Positions 38,572 through 48,001 are shown, counted from the first letter of the stretch. The stretch is DNA of 64,000 nt from Paraliobacillus sp. PM-2 (GCF_001368815.1 NZ_CTEI01000001.1:434001-498000); one strand, 5' to 3'. The notes: a model not told the origin generated them from the letters alone. Translations and numbers: made by a program.

Positions 38572-39300
38572 ATGTCATATAAACATGTCAATATAATGGA
38601 TGTCTCTTTTTTGAATATAGAGAGGAAGGAACTGTTCCAAACAATTATATATCCTAGCTTACAGAAGCAAGGAAAGCAGTTTTTCGTAACGGCAAATCCA
38701 GAAATAGTGATGTTAGCTAATGAAAAGCCAGCATATAAAGCGATGATTAAACAAGCCGATTATGTTCTACCAGATGGTGCTGGCATCGTTATTGCTTCCA
38801 AGCTGATTGGCAATTCGATTGTGGAACGCATTCCAGGATTTGAAGTAATGACACATTTGATTGGTTATGCGGAAGAAAATGGATTAAGCTGTTACTTTTT
38901 AGGTGCGCATCAAGAAGTGATTGAAGCATTTATCAAGCGAATAAAAACGCTACATCCCAACTTGTTGATAGCTGGTTATCATAATGGCTTTTTTGATTTA
39001 GATGATCCAAACATTGTCGAACATGTAAAAAAAGCAAACCCTGATTTGGTGTTTGTGGCCTTAGGTTCTCCGAGACAAGAGCAGTGGATTACGAAACATT
39101 ACCATCAATTCGATAAAGGACTATTTATGGGTGTAGGGGGAAGTTTTGATGTGGTAGCAGGAAAAGTAAAGCGAGCCCCCGAATCATGGATTAAATTAAA
39201 TTTAGAGTGGTTATATCGTTTATTACAACAACCATTTCGTTGGAAACGAATGTTAAAAGTGTTTCAGTTTATGTTTCGTGTACTCATAAGAAAATATTAA
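38572..39300 (+). CDS. tagA: N-acetylglucosaminyldiphosphoundecaprenol N-acetyl-beta-D-mannosaminyltransferase (TagA)
   Basis: Second step of WTA linkage-unit synthesis: adds ManNAc to undecaprenyl-PP-GlcNAc. 242 residues of the WecG/TagA/CpsF family (GT26). Family blocks FFVTANPEIVMLANE, YVLPDGAGIVIASKL (with the Asp general base), CYFLGAHQEVIEAF, and ALGSPRQEQWITKH are clear; the C-terminal basic appendage WLYRLLQQPFRWKRMLK is for membrane contact. Monocistronic, with its own promoter and a complex terminator. Confidence 0.95.
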   Translation: MSYKHVNIMDVSFLNIERKELFQTIIYPSLQKQGKQFFVTANPEIVMLANEKPAYKAMIKQADYVLPDGAGIVIASKLIGNSIVERIPGFEVMTHLIGYAEENGLSCYFLGAHQEVIEAFIKRIKTLHPNLLIAGYHNGFFDLDDPNIVEHVKKANPDLVFVALGSPRQEQWITKHYHQFDKGLFMGVGGSFDVVAGKVKRAPESWIKLNLEWLYRLLQQPFRWKRMLKVFQFMFRVLIRKY

Positions 39301-39386
39301 AAAGCTGATGAATGATGAGCTGTCTAATAAAAGTTAATGTTTTGACCTAACTTTTGCGGGATGCGTCTCATGTTCATCAGCTTTTT
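39299..39386 (+). terminator. Branched terminator hairpin after tagA
   Basis: Outer stem AAGCTGATGAA / TTCATCAGCTT (39302-39312 with 39373-39383), extended inward by ATGAG / CTCAT and enclosing a second hairpin AAAAGTTA / TAACTTTT, then TTT. It overlaps the tagA stop region. Confidence 0.7.
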
Positions 39387-39528
39387 CGCAGCATAATGCA
39401 GTAGGAAATAGGATGTAGATCGTTATTAAATGTATGATGTAAGATTGAAATGAAAGAATGAAATAAGCACAGCGAGTAATTCTTAAATGATCTCGTAAAA
39501 TAAACAATAAATAGAAAGGTGTTTCATA

Positions 39529-40758
39529 GTGAAAAAAATTATTGTAATCTCCAGCAGTATTCTATTAGTTGCAGCTATTGGAATTGCTATTTCTTTAACG
39601 AATAACAACAGTTTTGGTCCAGAAGAGTGGACACAGTATCGAATGAAAAGTGATAAAAATGCTGTATATGATAACGGCGGAAAACCTTTAGAGATGGATA
39701 CATTTCAAACAACTTGGCAAGTGAGAGCTACACCTGTCGTAGCTGGTGATCGAATGTTTGTAGGTAATCACGGAACAGGTGACTTGCATGCCTTTAATAT
39801 AAAGACGGGTGAGAAAATTTGGCAATCACAAGCACCGAATTGGGTCCATTCGGAAATGGTATTTTCCAATGATGTAGTCTATGTAGGTTTTGGGAATCGT
39901 TTCTTTCAAGACGGTGTACGTGGAACGAAAGAAAGTGGGGTTCTAGCCCTAGATGCAGCAACTGGAGAAAAGCTTTGGAAATACAATACAGAGGGAGAAG
40001 TCATGCCTACTCCAGTTATCTATAACGAAAATATTTACGTAGCAACTGGAGATAGACATTTATATAAAATAGATAAAGAATCAGGTAATTTGACTGAACG
40101 GACCTTTTTAGGTGCAATAACAAGTATGTCATCACCAAATTTAACGGAAGATGTCTTATATATGGGTGGTAGTAGTGACTATACATTTACAGCCTTTGAT
40201 CTACAAGAAGATGCAATAAAATGGCAAACCGATTTCCCTGATGTGGTAGCTGGTTTGGATGATGTTCCTCCTGCTGTTTCTGATGGTATAGTTGTGACAA
40301 CTGCTATAGAAGGTAGTTATGACGACCCGAATCATATGATGTATGCGATGGATACGAACAGTGGCGATATCATTTGGGAAACAAGTCTAGGCGAGGGCGA
40401 AATGGTATCAAATAATAAATCTGGAGCACCGATCATACACAAAGGGAATATTTATGTTGGCAGTCCAATAACAAAAACCTTTTATGCATATGATTTAGCG
40501 ACAGGTGAAAAAGTATGGGAATTTGAAGATGAAATAATGAAGGGGCCTCCAGTGGCTAAAGATGGTGTCGTCTATTTTGGTAATAAGAATGGTGTCATGC
40601 ATGCTTTAGATACAACAACTGGCGATTTAATAAAGCAAATAGAACTTGATGGTGCATTAGCTCCATCAGGGCCAATTATTATGAATGATACGCTCATAGT
40701 AGGCAGCCAAGACCATCAGGTTTATGCTGTTCCTTTAGCCGATTTCACAGGTGAATAA
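39529..40758 (+). CDS. PQQ-like beta-propeller repeat protein, membrane-anchored
   Basis: 409 residues. N-terminal hydrophobic segment (1-25) acts as signal or anchor; the rest is a repeat beta-propeller with recurring LHAFNIKTGEKIWQ, VLALDAATGEKLWKY, YAMDTNSGDIIWE, YAYDLATGEKVWEF, MHALDTTTGDLIK (W-motifs of PQQ/BamB-type blades). Quinoprotein cofactor residues are not evident, so a scaffolding role outside the cell is more likely than a dehydrogenase. Convergent with the LCP gene. Function unknown. Confidence 0.85.
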   Translation: MKKIIVISSSILLVAAIGIAISLTNNNSFGPEEWTQYRMKSDKNAVYDNGGKPLEMDTFQTTWQVRATPVVAGDRMFVGNHGTGDLHAFNIKTGEKIWQSQAPNWVHSEMVFSNDVVYVGFGNRFFQDGVRGTKESGVLALDAATGEKLWKYNTEGEVMPTPVIYNENIYVATGDRHLYKIDKESGNLTERTFLGAITSMSSPNLTEDVLYMGGSSDYTFTAFDLQEDAIKWQTDFPDVVAGLDDVPPAVSDGIVVTTAIEGSYDDPNHMMYAMDTNSGDIIWETSLGEGEMVSNNKSGAPIIHKGNIYVGSPITKTFYAYDLATGEKVWEFEDEIMKGPPVAKDGVVYFGNKNGVMHALDTTTGDLIKQIELDGALAPSGPIIMNDTLIVGSQDHQVYAVPLADFTGE

Positions 40759-40800
40759 GATTAATACATTCATTGTTAACAAATGCTAGTTATAAACATA

Positions 40801-40838
40801 AAATAGTCCATACCTAGGTTTAGGTATGGACTATTTTT
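40801..40838. terminator. Bidirectional terminator
   Basis: A 16-bp perfect stem (40801-40816 with 40821-40836; AAATAGTCCATACCTA arm) with T runs on both strands, between two convergent genes. Confidence 0.92.
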
Positions 40839-40871
40839 ATGTTGCTGGTGGAAAAGAATAAGTTCGTTTGA

Positions 40872-41921
40872 TTATTCCGTACGCATTGATGTGGTGTCTT
40901 CTAGTGTATTGTCATCATCTGTTTGGCTTGAAAACGTGCTTAGACCAAGATGTTCTTTAAGTATTTGTCGCTTTTCGGCTAAGTCTTCATCATTTAATTG
41001 ATAATAATAGAGATCGGCCCATAAATCAGAACCTTTTAGGCTTAATGTTTCAATATCTAAATTTCCAGTACTTCCATAAGAGACAAAGCTTTTAATTTCT
41101 TTAAATGACATGTTAGTCGACATATTATCTCCTACCGCTTGCATAAGGTCGCCAATGTTTAGCAATGTATTAAAGGAAACAGCTTTGTTTACCATTGCTT
41201 TGATGATTTCTTGTTGTCTTTTTCCTCGTTCAATATCATTGTCTTGCTTTCTTGTACGAGCTAAAGCAAGTGCTTCTTCTCCATTTAGAGATTGTTCGCC
41301 AGGCAATAAATGAATTGCGTTGGCATTATCTTTTGAATCTTGTTCATACATTTCGTATGGTACTTCTACGGTAATACCGTTTAACTCATTTACCACATCA
41401 ATGAAAGCATTAAAATTGATTTTGACATAATAATCAACCGGGATATCAAATAACCCTTCTACCGTTTCTAACGTTGCCTTCACACCACCTGAAGCATGTG
41501 CATGGTTTATCTTGGTTTTATAACCCAAATCCGGGATATACACATAGGAATCACGTGGAATAGAGACCATTTTCACGCTTTTATCTTCTTTGTTTAATGT
41601 AGCAAGGATCAATGCATCAGATAGTTCATTACTTTCATTATTTGCTTCGCGTTTTTCACTTTGATCCACGCCGATAAAAAGGATCGAAACATCATCAACG
41701 GTTGGATCTACACCATCATCACGCAGTTCTGATCCATTTTCTCTTCCATCATCCTCATAGGAATCAGCGACAATATCTTGCGCTTGGTTCCATACCATGG
41801 CGAAATAGGTTCCTCCGCCTCCTAAAAGTAATAGAATAGGAAGTAATATATATAAGTATTTTCGTCTTTTTTTCGTTTTTCGTTTATTCAAGCGAGACGT
41901 ATTCTTATCTTTATTCATCAT
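40872..41921 (-). CDS. LytR-CpsA-Psr (LCP) family wall polymer ligase (TagT/U/V type)
   Basis: LCP enzymes transfer teichoic acids or capsule from the undecaprenyl carrier to peptidoglycan outside the membrane. 349 residues: basic N terminus, one membrane helix (about 22-44), accessory acidic linker, and the LCP domain with SILFIGVDQSEK, MVSIPRDSYVYIPDLGYKTKINHAHA and ALARTRKQDNDIERGKRQQEII (Arg/Asp residues that bind the lipid pyrophosphate). AAGGAG is 7 nt before the ATG. Single gene. Confidence 0.94.
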   Translation of the reverse strand: MMNKDKNTSRLNKRKTKKRRKYLYILLPILLLLGGGGTYFAMVWNQAQDIVADSYEDDGRENGSELRDDGVDPTVDDVSILFIGVDQSEKREANNESNELSDALILATLNKEDKSVKMVSIPRDSYVYIPDLGYKTKINHAHASGGVKATLETVEGLFDIPVDYYVKINFNAFIDVVNELNGITVEVPYEMYEQDSKDNANAIHLLPGEQSLNGEEALALARTRKQDNDIERGKRQQEIIKAMVNKAVSFNTLLNIGDLMQAVGDNMSTNMSFKEIKSFVSYGSTGNLDIETLSLKGSDLWADLYYYQLNDEDLAEKRQILKEHLGLSTFSSQTDDDNTLEDTTSMRTE

Positions 41922-42144
41922 GGTATAACTCCTTTATATAAGTAGACATTCAATCTTATTTTACTACTCAGTAAGAAAAAGTAAAATGATATTTTGATTA
42001 CAAAAAGATTATATTTATTACAAAATCAAAAAATGATAACTGTTAGGTAACTTATCAATTATAATATATTTACAGATTAATGTGAACGGATTATTGTATT
42101 TTCTTAAAATTGTCATTATTTCACGCATCCGATCATAAAATGAA

Positions 42145-42210
42145 GGGACAAGGGGTCAGACGCTCTGTCCCATTTCTCATTTTGGGACAAGGCGTCTGAC
42201 CCCTTGTCCC
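42145..42210. repeat. REP-like palindrome doublet
   Basis: Two 27-bp GGGAC...GTCCC palindromes (42145-42171, 42184-42210) 12 bp apart. They end 27 nt before the ugd start, close to its ribosome site. Confidence 0.85.
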
Positions 42211-42237
42211 ACTTATGTGACGGAAGGTGAAAAGATG

Positions 42238-43404
42238 ATGAACATTACAGTAGTTGGTATGGGTTATGTTGGATTATCAAATGCAGTGTTGCTCGCACAA
42301 CATAATAATGTAATGGCACTAGATGTTGTTCCTGAGAAAATACAGTTAATCAATCATTTATCTTGCCCAATTAAAGATGCTGAGATTGAAGAATATTTAA
42401 AAGAGAAACAGTTAAGTCTGTATGCTACAACAGACAAGCAGATGGCGTATCAACACGGTGATATAATTATTATTGCTACGCCAACAAATTATGATACAAT
42501 CAAAAACTTTTTCGATACAAGTGCAGTGGATGCTGTCATTCAGGATGTTGTTGCTATCAACCCGGATGCAACCATTATGATTAAATCAACAGTACCAGTT
42601 GGCTATACATTCGAAGCAAGGGAAAAATTTAAAACAGAGAATATTATCTTCTCTCCAGAATTCTTACGTGAAGGAAAAGCTTTATATGACAATTTGTATC
42701 CTTCTCGAATTATCGTTGGTGAACAATCTGAACGCGCCCGGAAGTTTGCAGATCTTCTAAAAGAAGGTGCGTTAAAAGAAAAAATAGATGTGTTATTTAC
42801 GAATTCTACCGAGGCGGAAGCGATTAAGCTATTTGCGAATACACATTTAGCAATGCGTGTGGCTTTCTTTAATGAATTGGATACATACGCTGAAGTAAGA
42901 GGCTTGGATTCGAAGCAAATCATTGAAGGGGTCGGATTAGATCCAAGAATAGGGACGCATTATAATAATCCTTCTTTTGGTTACGGTGGTTACTGTCTTC
43001 CAAAAGATACCAAGCAATTACTTGCAAACTATGAAGATGTGCCTAACAACATAATGGCAGCCATTGTTGATGCGAATCGCACGCGAAAAGATCATATTGC
43101 AGCAAGTATTCTTGCCCGAAAACCAAATGTTGTCGGAATTTATCGTTTAACAATGAAGACAGATTCTGATAATTTCAGACAATCTGCGATTCAAGGGGTC
43201 ATGAAACGCATCAAAGCTAAAGGAATTGAAGTCGTTGTTTATGAACCAGTAATAGAAGAAGATGAATTCTACAATTCCAAAGTGATCAAAGATTTAGATG
43301 CTTTCAAACAAATGTCTGATGTGATAGTAGCTAACAGATTAACAGACGACATCCAAAACGTAAAAGAAAAAGTATACACAAGAGACCTATTCAGTAGAGA
43401 CTAA
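42238..43404 (+). CDS. ugd: UDP-glucose 6-dehydrogenase
   Basis: Oxidises UDP-glucose to UDP-glucuronate for capsule or teichuronic-type polymers. 388 residues from ATG 42238 (GGAAGGTGA 7 nt upstream). NAD motif GMGYVGLS at 7-14, the catalytic loop [12 protein letters not shown] with Cys253, and [24 protein letters not shown] are present. The length is like the short E. coli-type Ugd rather than the longer B. subtilis TuaD. The stop codon is followed 2 nt later by a REP palindrome. Its product could feed the EPS locus at 53 kb. Confidence 0.95.
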   Translation: MNITVVGMGYVGLSNAVLLAQHNNVMALDVVPEKIQLINHLSCPIKDAEIEEYLKEKQLSLYATTDKQMAYQHGDIIIIATPTNYDTIKNFFDTSAVDAVIQDVVAINPDATIMIKSTVPVGYTFEAREKFKTENIIFSPEFLREGKALYDNLYPSRIIVGEQSERARKFADLLKEGALKEKIDVLFTNSTEAEAIKLFANTHLAMRVAFFNELDTYAEVRGLDSKQIIEGVGLDPRIGTHYNNPSFGYGGYCLPKDTKQLLANYEDVPNNIMAAIVDANRTRKDHIAASILARKPNVVGIYRLTMKTDSDNFRQSAIQGVMKRIKAKGIEVVVYEPVIEEDEFYNSKVIKDLDAFKQMSDVIVANRLTDDIQNVKEKVYTRDLFSRD

Positions 43405-43406
43405 TT

Positions 43407-43433
43407 GGGACACGGGGTCAGGCCCCCTGTCCC
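43407..43433. repeat. REP-like palindrome after ugd
   Basis: 27-bp GGGAC...GTCCC unit beginning 2 nt after the ugd stop codon, followed by TTTTTT, so it could serve as terminator. Confidence 0.85.
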
Positions 43434-43535
43434 ATTTTTTCTCTTGTTTCGCTTGGAATATTGTGGTAGGATAATAATGTTATAAATAACAATTAGATGT
43501 CAAAATAATTCTACCAAATGGAGCGTTTGAACAAA

Positions 43536-43694
43536 ATGAATAGTAGTAAGGCACTTGATAGTGAAAAAATGAAAGCGATATTATCTAAGGTTTATCTTAA
43601 AGATGAACAAGGTGCAAACTTAGAAGATATTATGGAAGATCTAAAAAATGAGTTAGCACAAATGATGAACAAAGAAATGGGACAAGGGGTCTGA
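43536..43694 (+). CDS. Hypothetical small protein whose stop lies in a REP palindrome
   Basis: 52 codons: MNSSKALDSEKMKAILSKVY, then an acidic helix-prone stretch ending NKEMGQGV. The last four codons and the TGA stop come from the REP unit at 43679-43705, so the original C terminus may have been replaced. A weak TGGAG lies about 12 nt before the ATG. Product is predicted helical and charged. Not recognised; it may not be expressed. Confidence 0.4.
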   Translation: MNSSKALDSEKMKAILSKVYLKDEQGANLEDIMEDLKNELAQMMNKEMGQGV

Positions 43695-43705
43695 CCCCCT
43701 GTCCC
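43679..43705. repeat. REP-like palindrome at the 3' end of the MFS gene
   Basis: 27-bp GGGAC...GTCCC unit. It ends 1 nt from the MFS stop codon (minus strand) and supplies the stop codon of the small frame on the plus strand. Confidence 0.85.
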
Positions 43706-43706
43706 A

Positions 43707-44885
43707 TTATCTGTTTTTGATTAACAATGTTAAATAAATAAGTATGGCAACTAGTACTGAGCCAGCTGCTGTTAAGTAAATATAGCTGTAGCCGAAGCTT
43801 GAGGCGATTATACCAAAGGTCATGGCACCAATACCAACACCTAAATCAAAAAAGGCAAAGAACGTCGCATTTGCCATTCCTTTACGATTTGCTGCGGCTT
43901 GATCGACGGCCCATGCTTGAAGGGCAGGTTGAACACTACCAAACCCAAGTCCGTAGCATGCAGCTGCAGTATACAAGATAAGCGTATTAGGTAACCATAC
44001 GAGCAATAACATGGCCGAGAAAATCATTAGTGCACCTGGTAAAAAGACAGCTATGTGCCCTTTCCTATCATATAATCTACCCGCGAACGTTCGTGAAAAC
44101 ATTAGAAATAATGCGTAAACAAGAAAATAAATTTCTATTCCTGCCATTCCTTTTTCCGCTGTGTATAGGGGTAGAAAAGAAGCAATTCCACCAAATGTCA
44201 CTGTAATAAAAAACAATAGAGTGGCAGGTTTGATGGCACTTTTTTCAAAAATATCGAACTTAACCGTTGTTGCTTTATGCTCGGATTGCTCCACTTTTTT
44301 ATAATGAATTTGTGAAGATAATAAGAACGCGACCAAGCCTAATGCAGCACATATCAAAAATAATTGGGAGAATGTCAACGTACCAGCCAAAGTCAAACCA
44401 AGTGCTGGACCAAACGCTAGAGCAAGATTACCTGACAACCCGAAGTAACCCATTCCTTCCCCACGTCGACTTGGTGGAATAAGGTCTGTAGCGATCGTAC
44501 CAGTGGCGGTAGTGGATAGACCCCAGCCAATTCCTTGGACCATGCGCATCAGAATCAAGAACCCAATACCAGCAATAATCGAATAAGACCCAACCGATAG
44601 AACAAAAATGCCTAAGCCAGTCATATAAACGAATTGACGTCCTTTCGATTCTAAAGCATGTCCAGCATAAGGGCGAAATAATAATGCGGAAAATGTAAAT
44701 ATTCCAGTAATAATACCAATTAATTGATCACTACCACCAAGGTGTTGCACAAATAATGGAATAGTTGGTAATGTCATTTGAAACCCTAAGAAAATAAAAA
44801 AGTTTGCCATACAAATCAGGGCGAAATCTTTCGTCCAAATTTTTTCTTTTATCACAGTTGCTTGTGCATGTTTACCATTCGGCAT
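43707..44885 (-). CDS. Major facilitator superfamily transporter
   Basis: 392 residues with about 12 predicted membrane helices. MFS loop 2-3 motif reads RPYAGHALESKGRQFVYMTG, and the mirror motif in the second half reads RTFAGRLYDRKGHIAVFLPG. N-terminal LPTIPLFVQHLGGSDQLIGIITG is typical of drug/metabolite efflux MFS proteins. AAGGTAAG lies upstream of the ATG. Substrate unknown. Single gene with a REP unit at its stop codon and the 20-bp array upstream. Confidence 0.9.
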   Translation of the reverse strand: MPNGKHAQATVIKEKIWTKDFALICMANFFIFLGFQMTLPTIPLFVQHLGGSDQLIGIITGIFTFSALLFRPYAGHALESKGRQFVYMTGLGIFVLSVGSYSIIAGIGFLILMRMVQGIGWGLSTTATGTIATDLIPPSRRGEGMGYFGLSGNLALAFGPALGLTLAGTLTFSQLFLICAALGLVAFLLSSQIHYKKVEQSEHKATTVKFDIFEKSAIKPATLLFFITVTFGGIASFLPLYTAEKGMAGIEIYFLVYALFLMFSRTFAGRLYDRKGHIAVFLPGALMIFSAMLLLVWLPNTLILYTAAACYGLGFGSVQPALQAWAVDQAAANRKGMANATFFAFFDLGVGIGAMTFGIIASSFGYSYIYLTAAGSVLVAILIYLTLLIKNR

Positions 44886-45016
44886 ATATACGCTTACCTT
44901 CTTTCTTTCGTAACTCGAAATATATTATACACAAGTACAGTCTATTTGCAAAGTGGTCCAGTTTTTTACAGCGTATTAGGATAAAAAAGGTCATGAGGGC
45001 GTGTCTTTAATTTAAC

Positions 45017-45326
45017 GTGGCTATAATTCGGCGAACGCAGGCTATAATTCGGCGAACGTGGCGATAATCCGGCGAACACAGGCGATAATCCGGCGAACAT
45101 AGGCGATAATTCGGCGAACGCGGCGATAATTCGGCGAACGCGGCGGTAATTCGGCGAACACAGGCGGTAATCCGGCGAACACAGGCGATGATTCGGCGAA
45201 CACAGGCGATGATTCGGCGAACGCAGGCGATAATCCGGCGAACGGAGCGATAATTCGGCGAACGCGGCTATACTTCGGCGAACGCGGGCGATAATTCGGC
45301 GAATACAGGCGGTAATTCGGCGAACA
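45017..45326. repeat. Degenerate tandem array, about 15 units of 19-22 bp
   Basis: Consensus GGCGATAATTCGGCGAACGC with invariant CGGCGAA core and variable flanks (TTCGG/TCCGG; AACGC/AACACA/AACATA). It ends 16 bp from the stop of the NERD-domain gene. It shares the core with the arrays at 20271 and 46857. Long open frames through it are a by-product of the period. Confidence 0.9.
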
Positions 45327-45341
45327 CACCAAAAAAATAAA

Positions 45342-46301
45342 TTAGATAAGTCCATCCAGCATATAATAGCAGTCCCTTGTCTTTCCTACTTTCTTAATTT
45401 TAGGATGATGAAGGATTCTTTTGGTGGCAGAGCTGGATTGCACACCTAAGAATGTACGAGCCTCTTTGTTTGTGATTTTTTGATGAAAAAGAATCGCATA
45501 TTCTCGGAGAGCGGTCAAATGAGCGTTTTGATCCTTTTTCCTACATTTTGGACAGACCCAATTCCCGTGCATACGCTCCATCATCACTTCCTTACACGCT
45601 GGGCACCAGATCCCCTTCTTAATATTCAACGGACTAATCTGGTATTTATCTATGACATGATACGCTTTTGGGGTGTGATTTTTCTTCAGATGTGTCACGA
45701 GCGCGGCCAATGCTTTAGTCGAATAATTATGCTGTTGTTGCTTTTGAAAAATTTGTTCCATTCTTCTGGGCAAATGTGGATTGACTACAATAGCTTTGGA
45801 ATCATGTGCTTCAAGGTTGAGCAATACCTTTTGATGTGTAAATGTAACAATAGGATGAATCTCCAATGGTGCAAATCCCAGCTTTTTAATATAGCGTTGA
45901 AGCCGTCGTTTTTGAACATAAACTTGGGCCAATGGATCGTTAAATACTTCGCTCGTTCCTTCAAGTGTACGAATCATCTGTCCCGCATGATTAAAACTTA
46001 TTTCCCCCTTAAAATTCTTCGCCTCAATGATTAAACAGGTCTTTGATGTTAATAAAAGTGCATCAATTTGAAAATAACTATCAGATTCAGGGAGTCGCAG
46101 ACCATAAAAAATAAATGCATCATCCAGATCAATTACGTTAATATAATAATCTAGCGTTGATTCTCCATAATATCCACTCGACACCTTGCCATATAAATCA
46201 TCTAACTGCTGGAAATTTGGATCCCTGCGCATAAGCCTTGGTAACAACATTTCTAATTGCATTAGCTCAACTGTTTTTTGGGAAGGTAGTATAATCAACA
46301 A
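45342..46301 (-). CDS. NERD domain protein with zinc ribbon and C-terminal winged-helix-like region
   Basis: 319 residues. The NERD (nuclease-related) domain at about 35-150 contains QIDALLLTSKTCLIIEAKNFKGEI, which keeps the D...ExK nuclease-fold residues. A four-cysteine zinc ribbon follows (WCPACKEV ... WVCPKCRK, about 233-256), and the C terminus resembles a small helix-turn-helix (NKEARTFLGVQSSSATKRIL). Likely a DNA-processing or DNA-binding protein; partner unknown. It starts with TTG (46301 or 46298) after AAAGGA. It is flanked on both sides by CGGCGAA repeat arrays. Confidence 0.85.
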   Translation of the reverse strand: MLIILPSQKTVELMQLEMLLPRLMRRDPNFQQLDDLYGKVSSGYYGESTLDYYINVIDLDDAFIFYGLRLPESDSYFQIDALLLTSKTCLIIEAKNFKGEISFNHAGQMIRTLEGTSEVFNDPLAQVYVQKRRLQRYIKKLGFAPLEIHPIVTFTHQKVLLNLEAHDSKAIVVNPHLPRRMEQIFQKQQQHNYSTKALAALVTHLKKNHTPKAYHVIDKYQISPLNIKKGIWCPACKEVMMERMHGNWVCPKCRKKDQNAHLTALREYAILFHQKITNKEARTFLGVQSSSATKRILHHPKIKKVGKTRDCYYMLDGLI

Positions 46302-46856
46302 AAAAATCCTTTCTTCGTCTAATTTTTATAAAATTTACTGTTTTAATTAAAACTTTTTTTATTGGCTGGAATAAGACGATTTTAAAGAAATGAACGTTTT
46401 TCGTATGGAGCGTCGTCATTGAAAATACGTTCCAATAAAAGCTTTACCGGAGCGATATCTTCAAATGATCAACTTTAACTGTTGGGTGTGTGTATGTAAT
46501 GCTTAGGAAAATCGGAATGGAAGGGAAGCCAGGTTGATGTAAGGATTTTTATAAAGGTGTCCGATCGCTTTAATAAAACTTTAATTTGAAAAAATTTTTA
46601 GTGGAATTGCGTTTACTGTTAAATAGGGAGCTTGTTGTTCACTAAGGGTACGGAAAATTTGTTGCAAGTGTAACGCACTTGTGGAAAATCCTTCCATAAT
46701 TGTTGTTTTAATGTCGTGTGGCTGATAAAAATGCGGAGTAATATCTTAAGGTTGCTTATTTGGAAACACATTCAATTATAAATTATTGCCGTTAAAAATG
46801 CCAGTACTACATATCTAAATTACGTTTGGTATTGAAGGCAGTTTTAGTGCATTTGC
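46302..46856. other. Gene-free stretch
   Basis: About 550 bp upstream of the NERD gene. No frame with a ribosome site and no recognisable motif seen; possibly decayed sequence. Confidence 0.6.
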
Positions 46857-46985
46857 CGAATGAATTCGGCGTTCGCTGAATTACTGCTGAGTTCGCCGGA
46901 AAAGCGCTCAACATCGCCGGATCAATCCAGAATTTCGCCGGAAAAGCCCCCAACATCGCCGAATCTATCCAAAACTCCACCAAAT
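46857..46985. repeat. Degenerate CGGCGAA-family array, inverted orientation
   Basis: About six eroded ~20-bp units with cores TTCGCCGGAAAAGC and CATCGCCGGATC (reverse complement TTCCGGCGAA). It ends about 18 bp from the corA stop codon. Confidence 0.7.
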
Positions 46986-47002
46986 AAATGCCACCACTAA
47001 CA

Positions 47003-47956
47003 CTAAAACCATCCTTTTCGTTTAAACCATGCGAACATGGCAATGGCGATTACTACCATTACGCCGAGTGTAATAAAGTATCCGAAATCTGTTTGGAGTT
47101 CTGGCATATAGGTGAAATTCATTCCATAAATACCAGCGATTAACGTGAGTGGTGCAAAGATAGAAGTAATAATCGTTAACACTTTCATTACTTCATTTGT
47201 TTGATGTGAATTCAGTGATAAATAATTATCTCGAATATCGTTGGCGATTTCACGATTGGATGCTACCATTTCTGAAAGTTTTAATAAGTGGTCATAAATA
47301 TCGGTAAAGTATGCTTTGCGATCTTTAATTCCTTTTAGATGACTGGAATTGAGCATACGGTAAAATAGATCACGCACTGGATTGATGGTATGCCGCAATT
47401 GTAGTAGTTGATGTCTTATGTCAAATAAATTATCAAGTAGTACAGGCATCGCTTCCTCATTGGGATTGTCCTCAACTTCATTTAATTCATCTTCAATCGA
47501 ATAGACGATGGGAAAATAGTGATCAACAATTTTATCCAATATTTCATAAAAAACACGATAGCTATCCCATTTTTCTATTTGCCCGTTGCGTAATTTAATC
47601 ACACGCTGCCATACTTGATCAATTTGAATAGACGGCTGGTTATGAAAAGTCACAATTGCTTGATCGCTTAAAAAGAAATCATGCTCTAATTGAGTTAATG
47701 CAGTTGGATCAATGGCATGCATAATAAAAAAACTAAAGTCATCATAATAATCGAGTTTGGCTCGTTGTAAATTTTGCAGGCAGTCCTCAATGGCTAAGGG
47801 GTGATAATGTAAGGTCTTTTCAAGGTGGGTTACTTCCTCTGGTGTTGGTTGATCAAAATCAATCCAGTACCATTGATAATCAATGGCTGCCAACGCTTCA
47901 ATGGAATCTAACGCCACTAATTGTTGTTGCTGATTCACTGCAAGAATATGTATCAT
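47003..47956 (-). CDS. corA: CorA family divalent cation (magnesium) transporter
   Basis: 317 residues. Large N-terminal cytoplasmic domain, long helix, and two C-terminal membrane helices with the pore signature YGMNFTYMPE and a basic tail FKRKGWF. CorA pentamers admit Mg2+ (some members Co2+ or Zn2+). ATG 47956 follows GAGGGGG. Monocistronic; a degenerate 20-bp array lies just past the stop. Confidence 0.94.
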   Translation of the reverse strand: MIHILAVNQQQQLVALDSIEALAAIDYQWYWIDFDQPTPEEVTHLEKTLHYHPLAIEDCLQNLQRAKLDYYDDFSFFIMHAIDPTALTQLEHDFFLSDQAIVTFHNQPSIQIDQVWQRVIKLRNGQIEKWDSYRVFYEILDKIVDHYFPIVYSIEDELNEVEDNPNEEAMPVLLDNLFDIRHQLLQLRHTINPVRDLFYRMLNSSHLKGIKDRKAYFTDIYDHLLKLSEMVASNREIANDIRDNYLSLNSHQTNEVMKVLTIITSIFAPLTLIAGIYGMNFTYMPELQTDFGYFITLGVMVVIAIAMFAWFKRKGWF

Positions 47957-48001
47957 CTGATAACCCCCTCTTTCTGACTAGTATACCTTTGCACGAACAA
48001 C

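Noticed and set aside
44966-45355. Repeat-protein frames on the minus strand through the 45 kb array
   Set aside because: Two overlapping frames show the same pattern, as expected for a non-coding tandem repeat; neither has a ribosome site.
45480-46034. 184-codon plus-strand frame
   Set aside because: Antisense to the NERD-domain gene, which has clear domain motifs and zinc cysteines.
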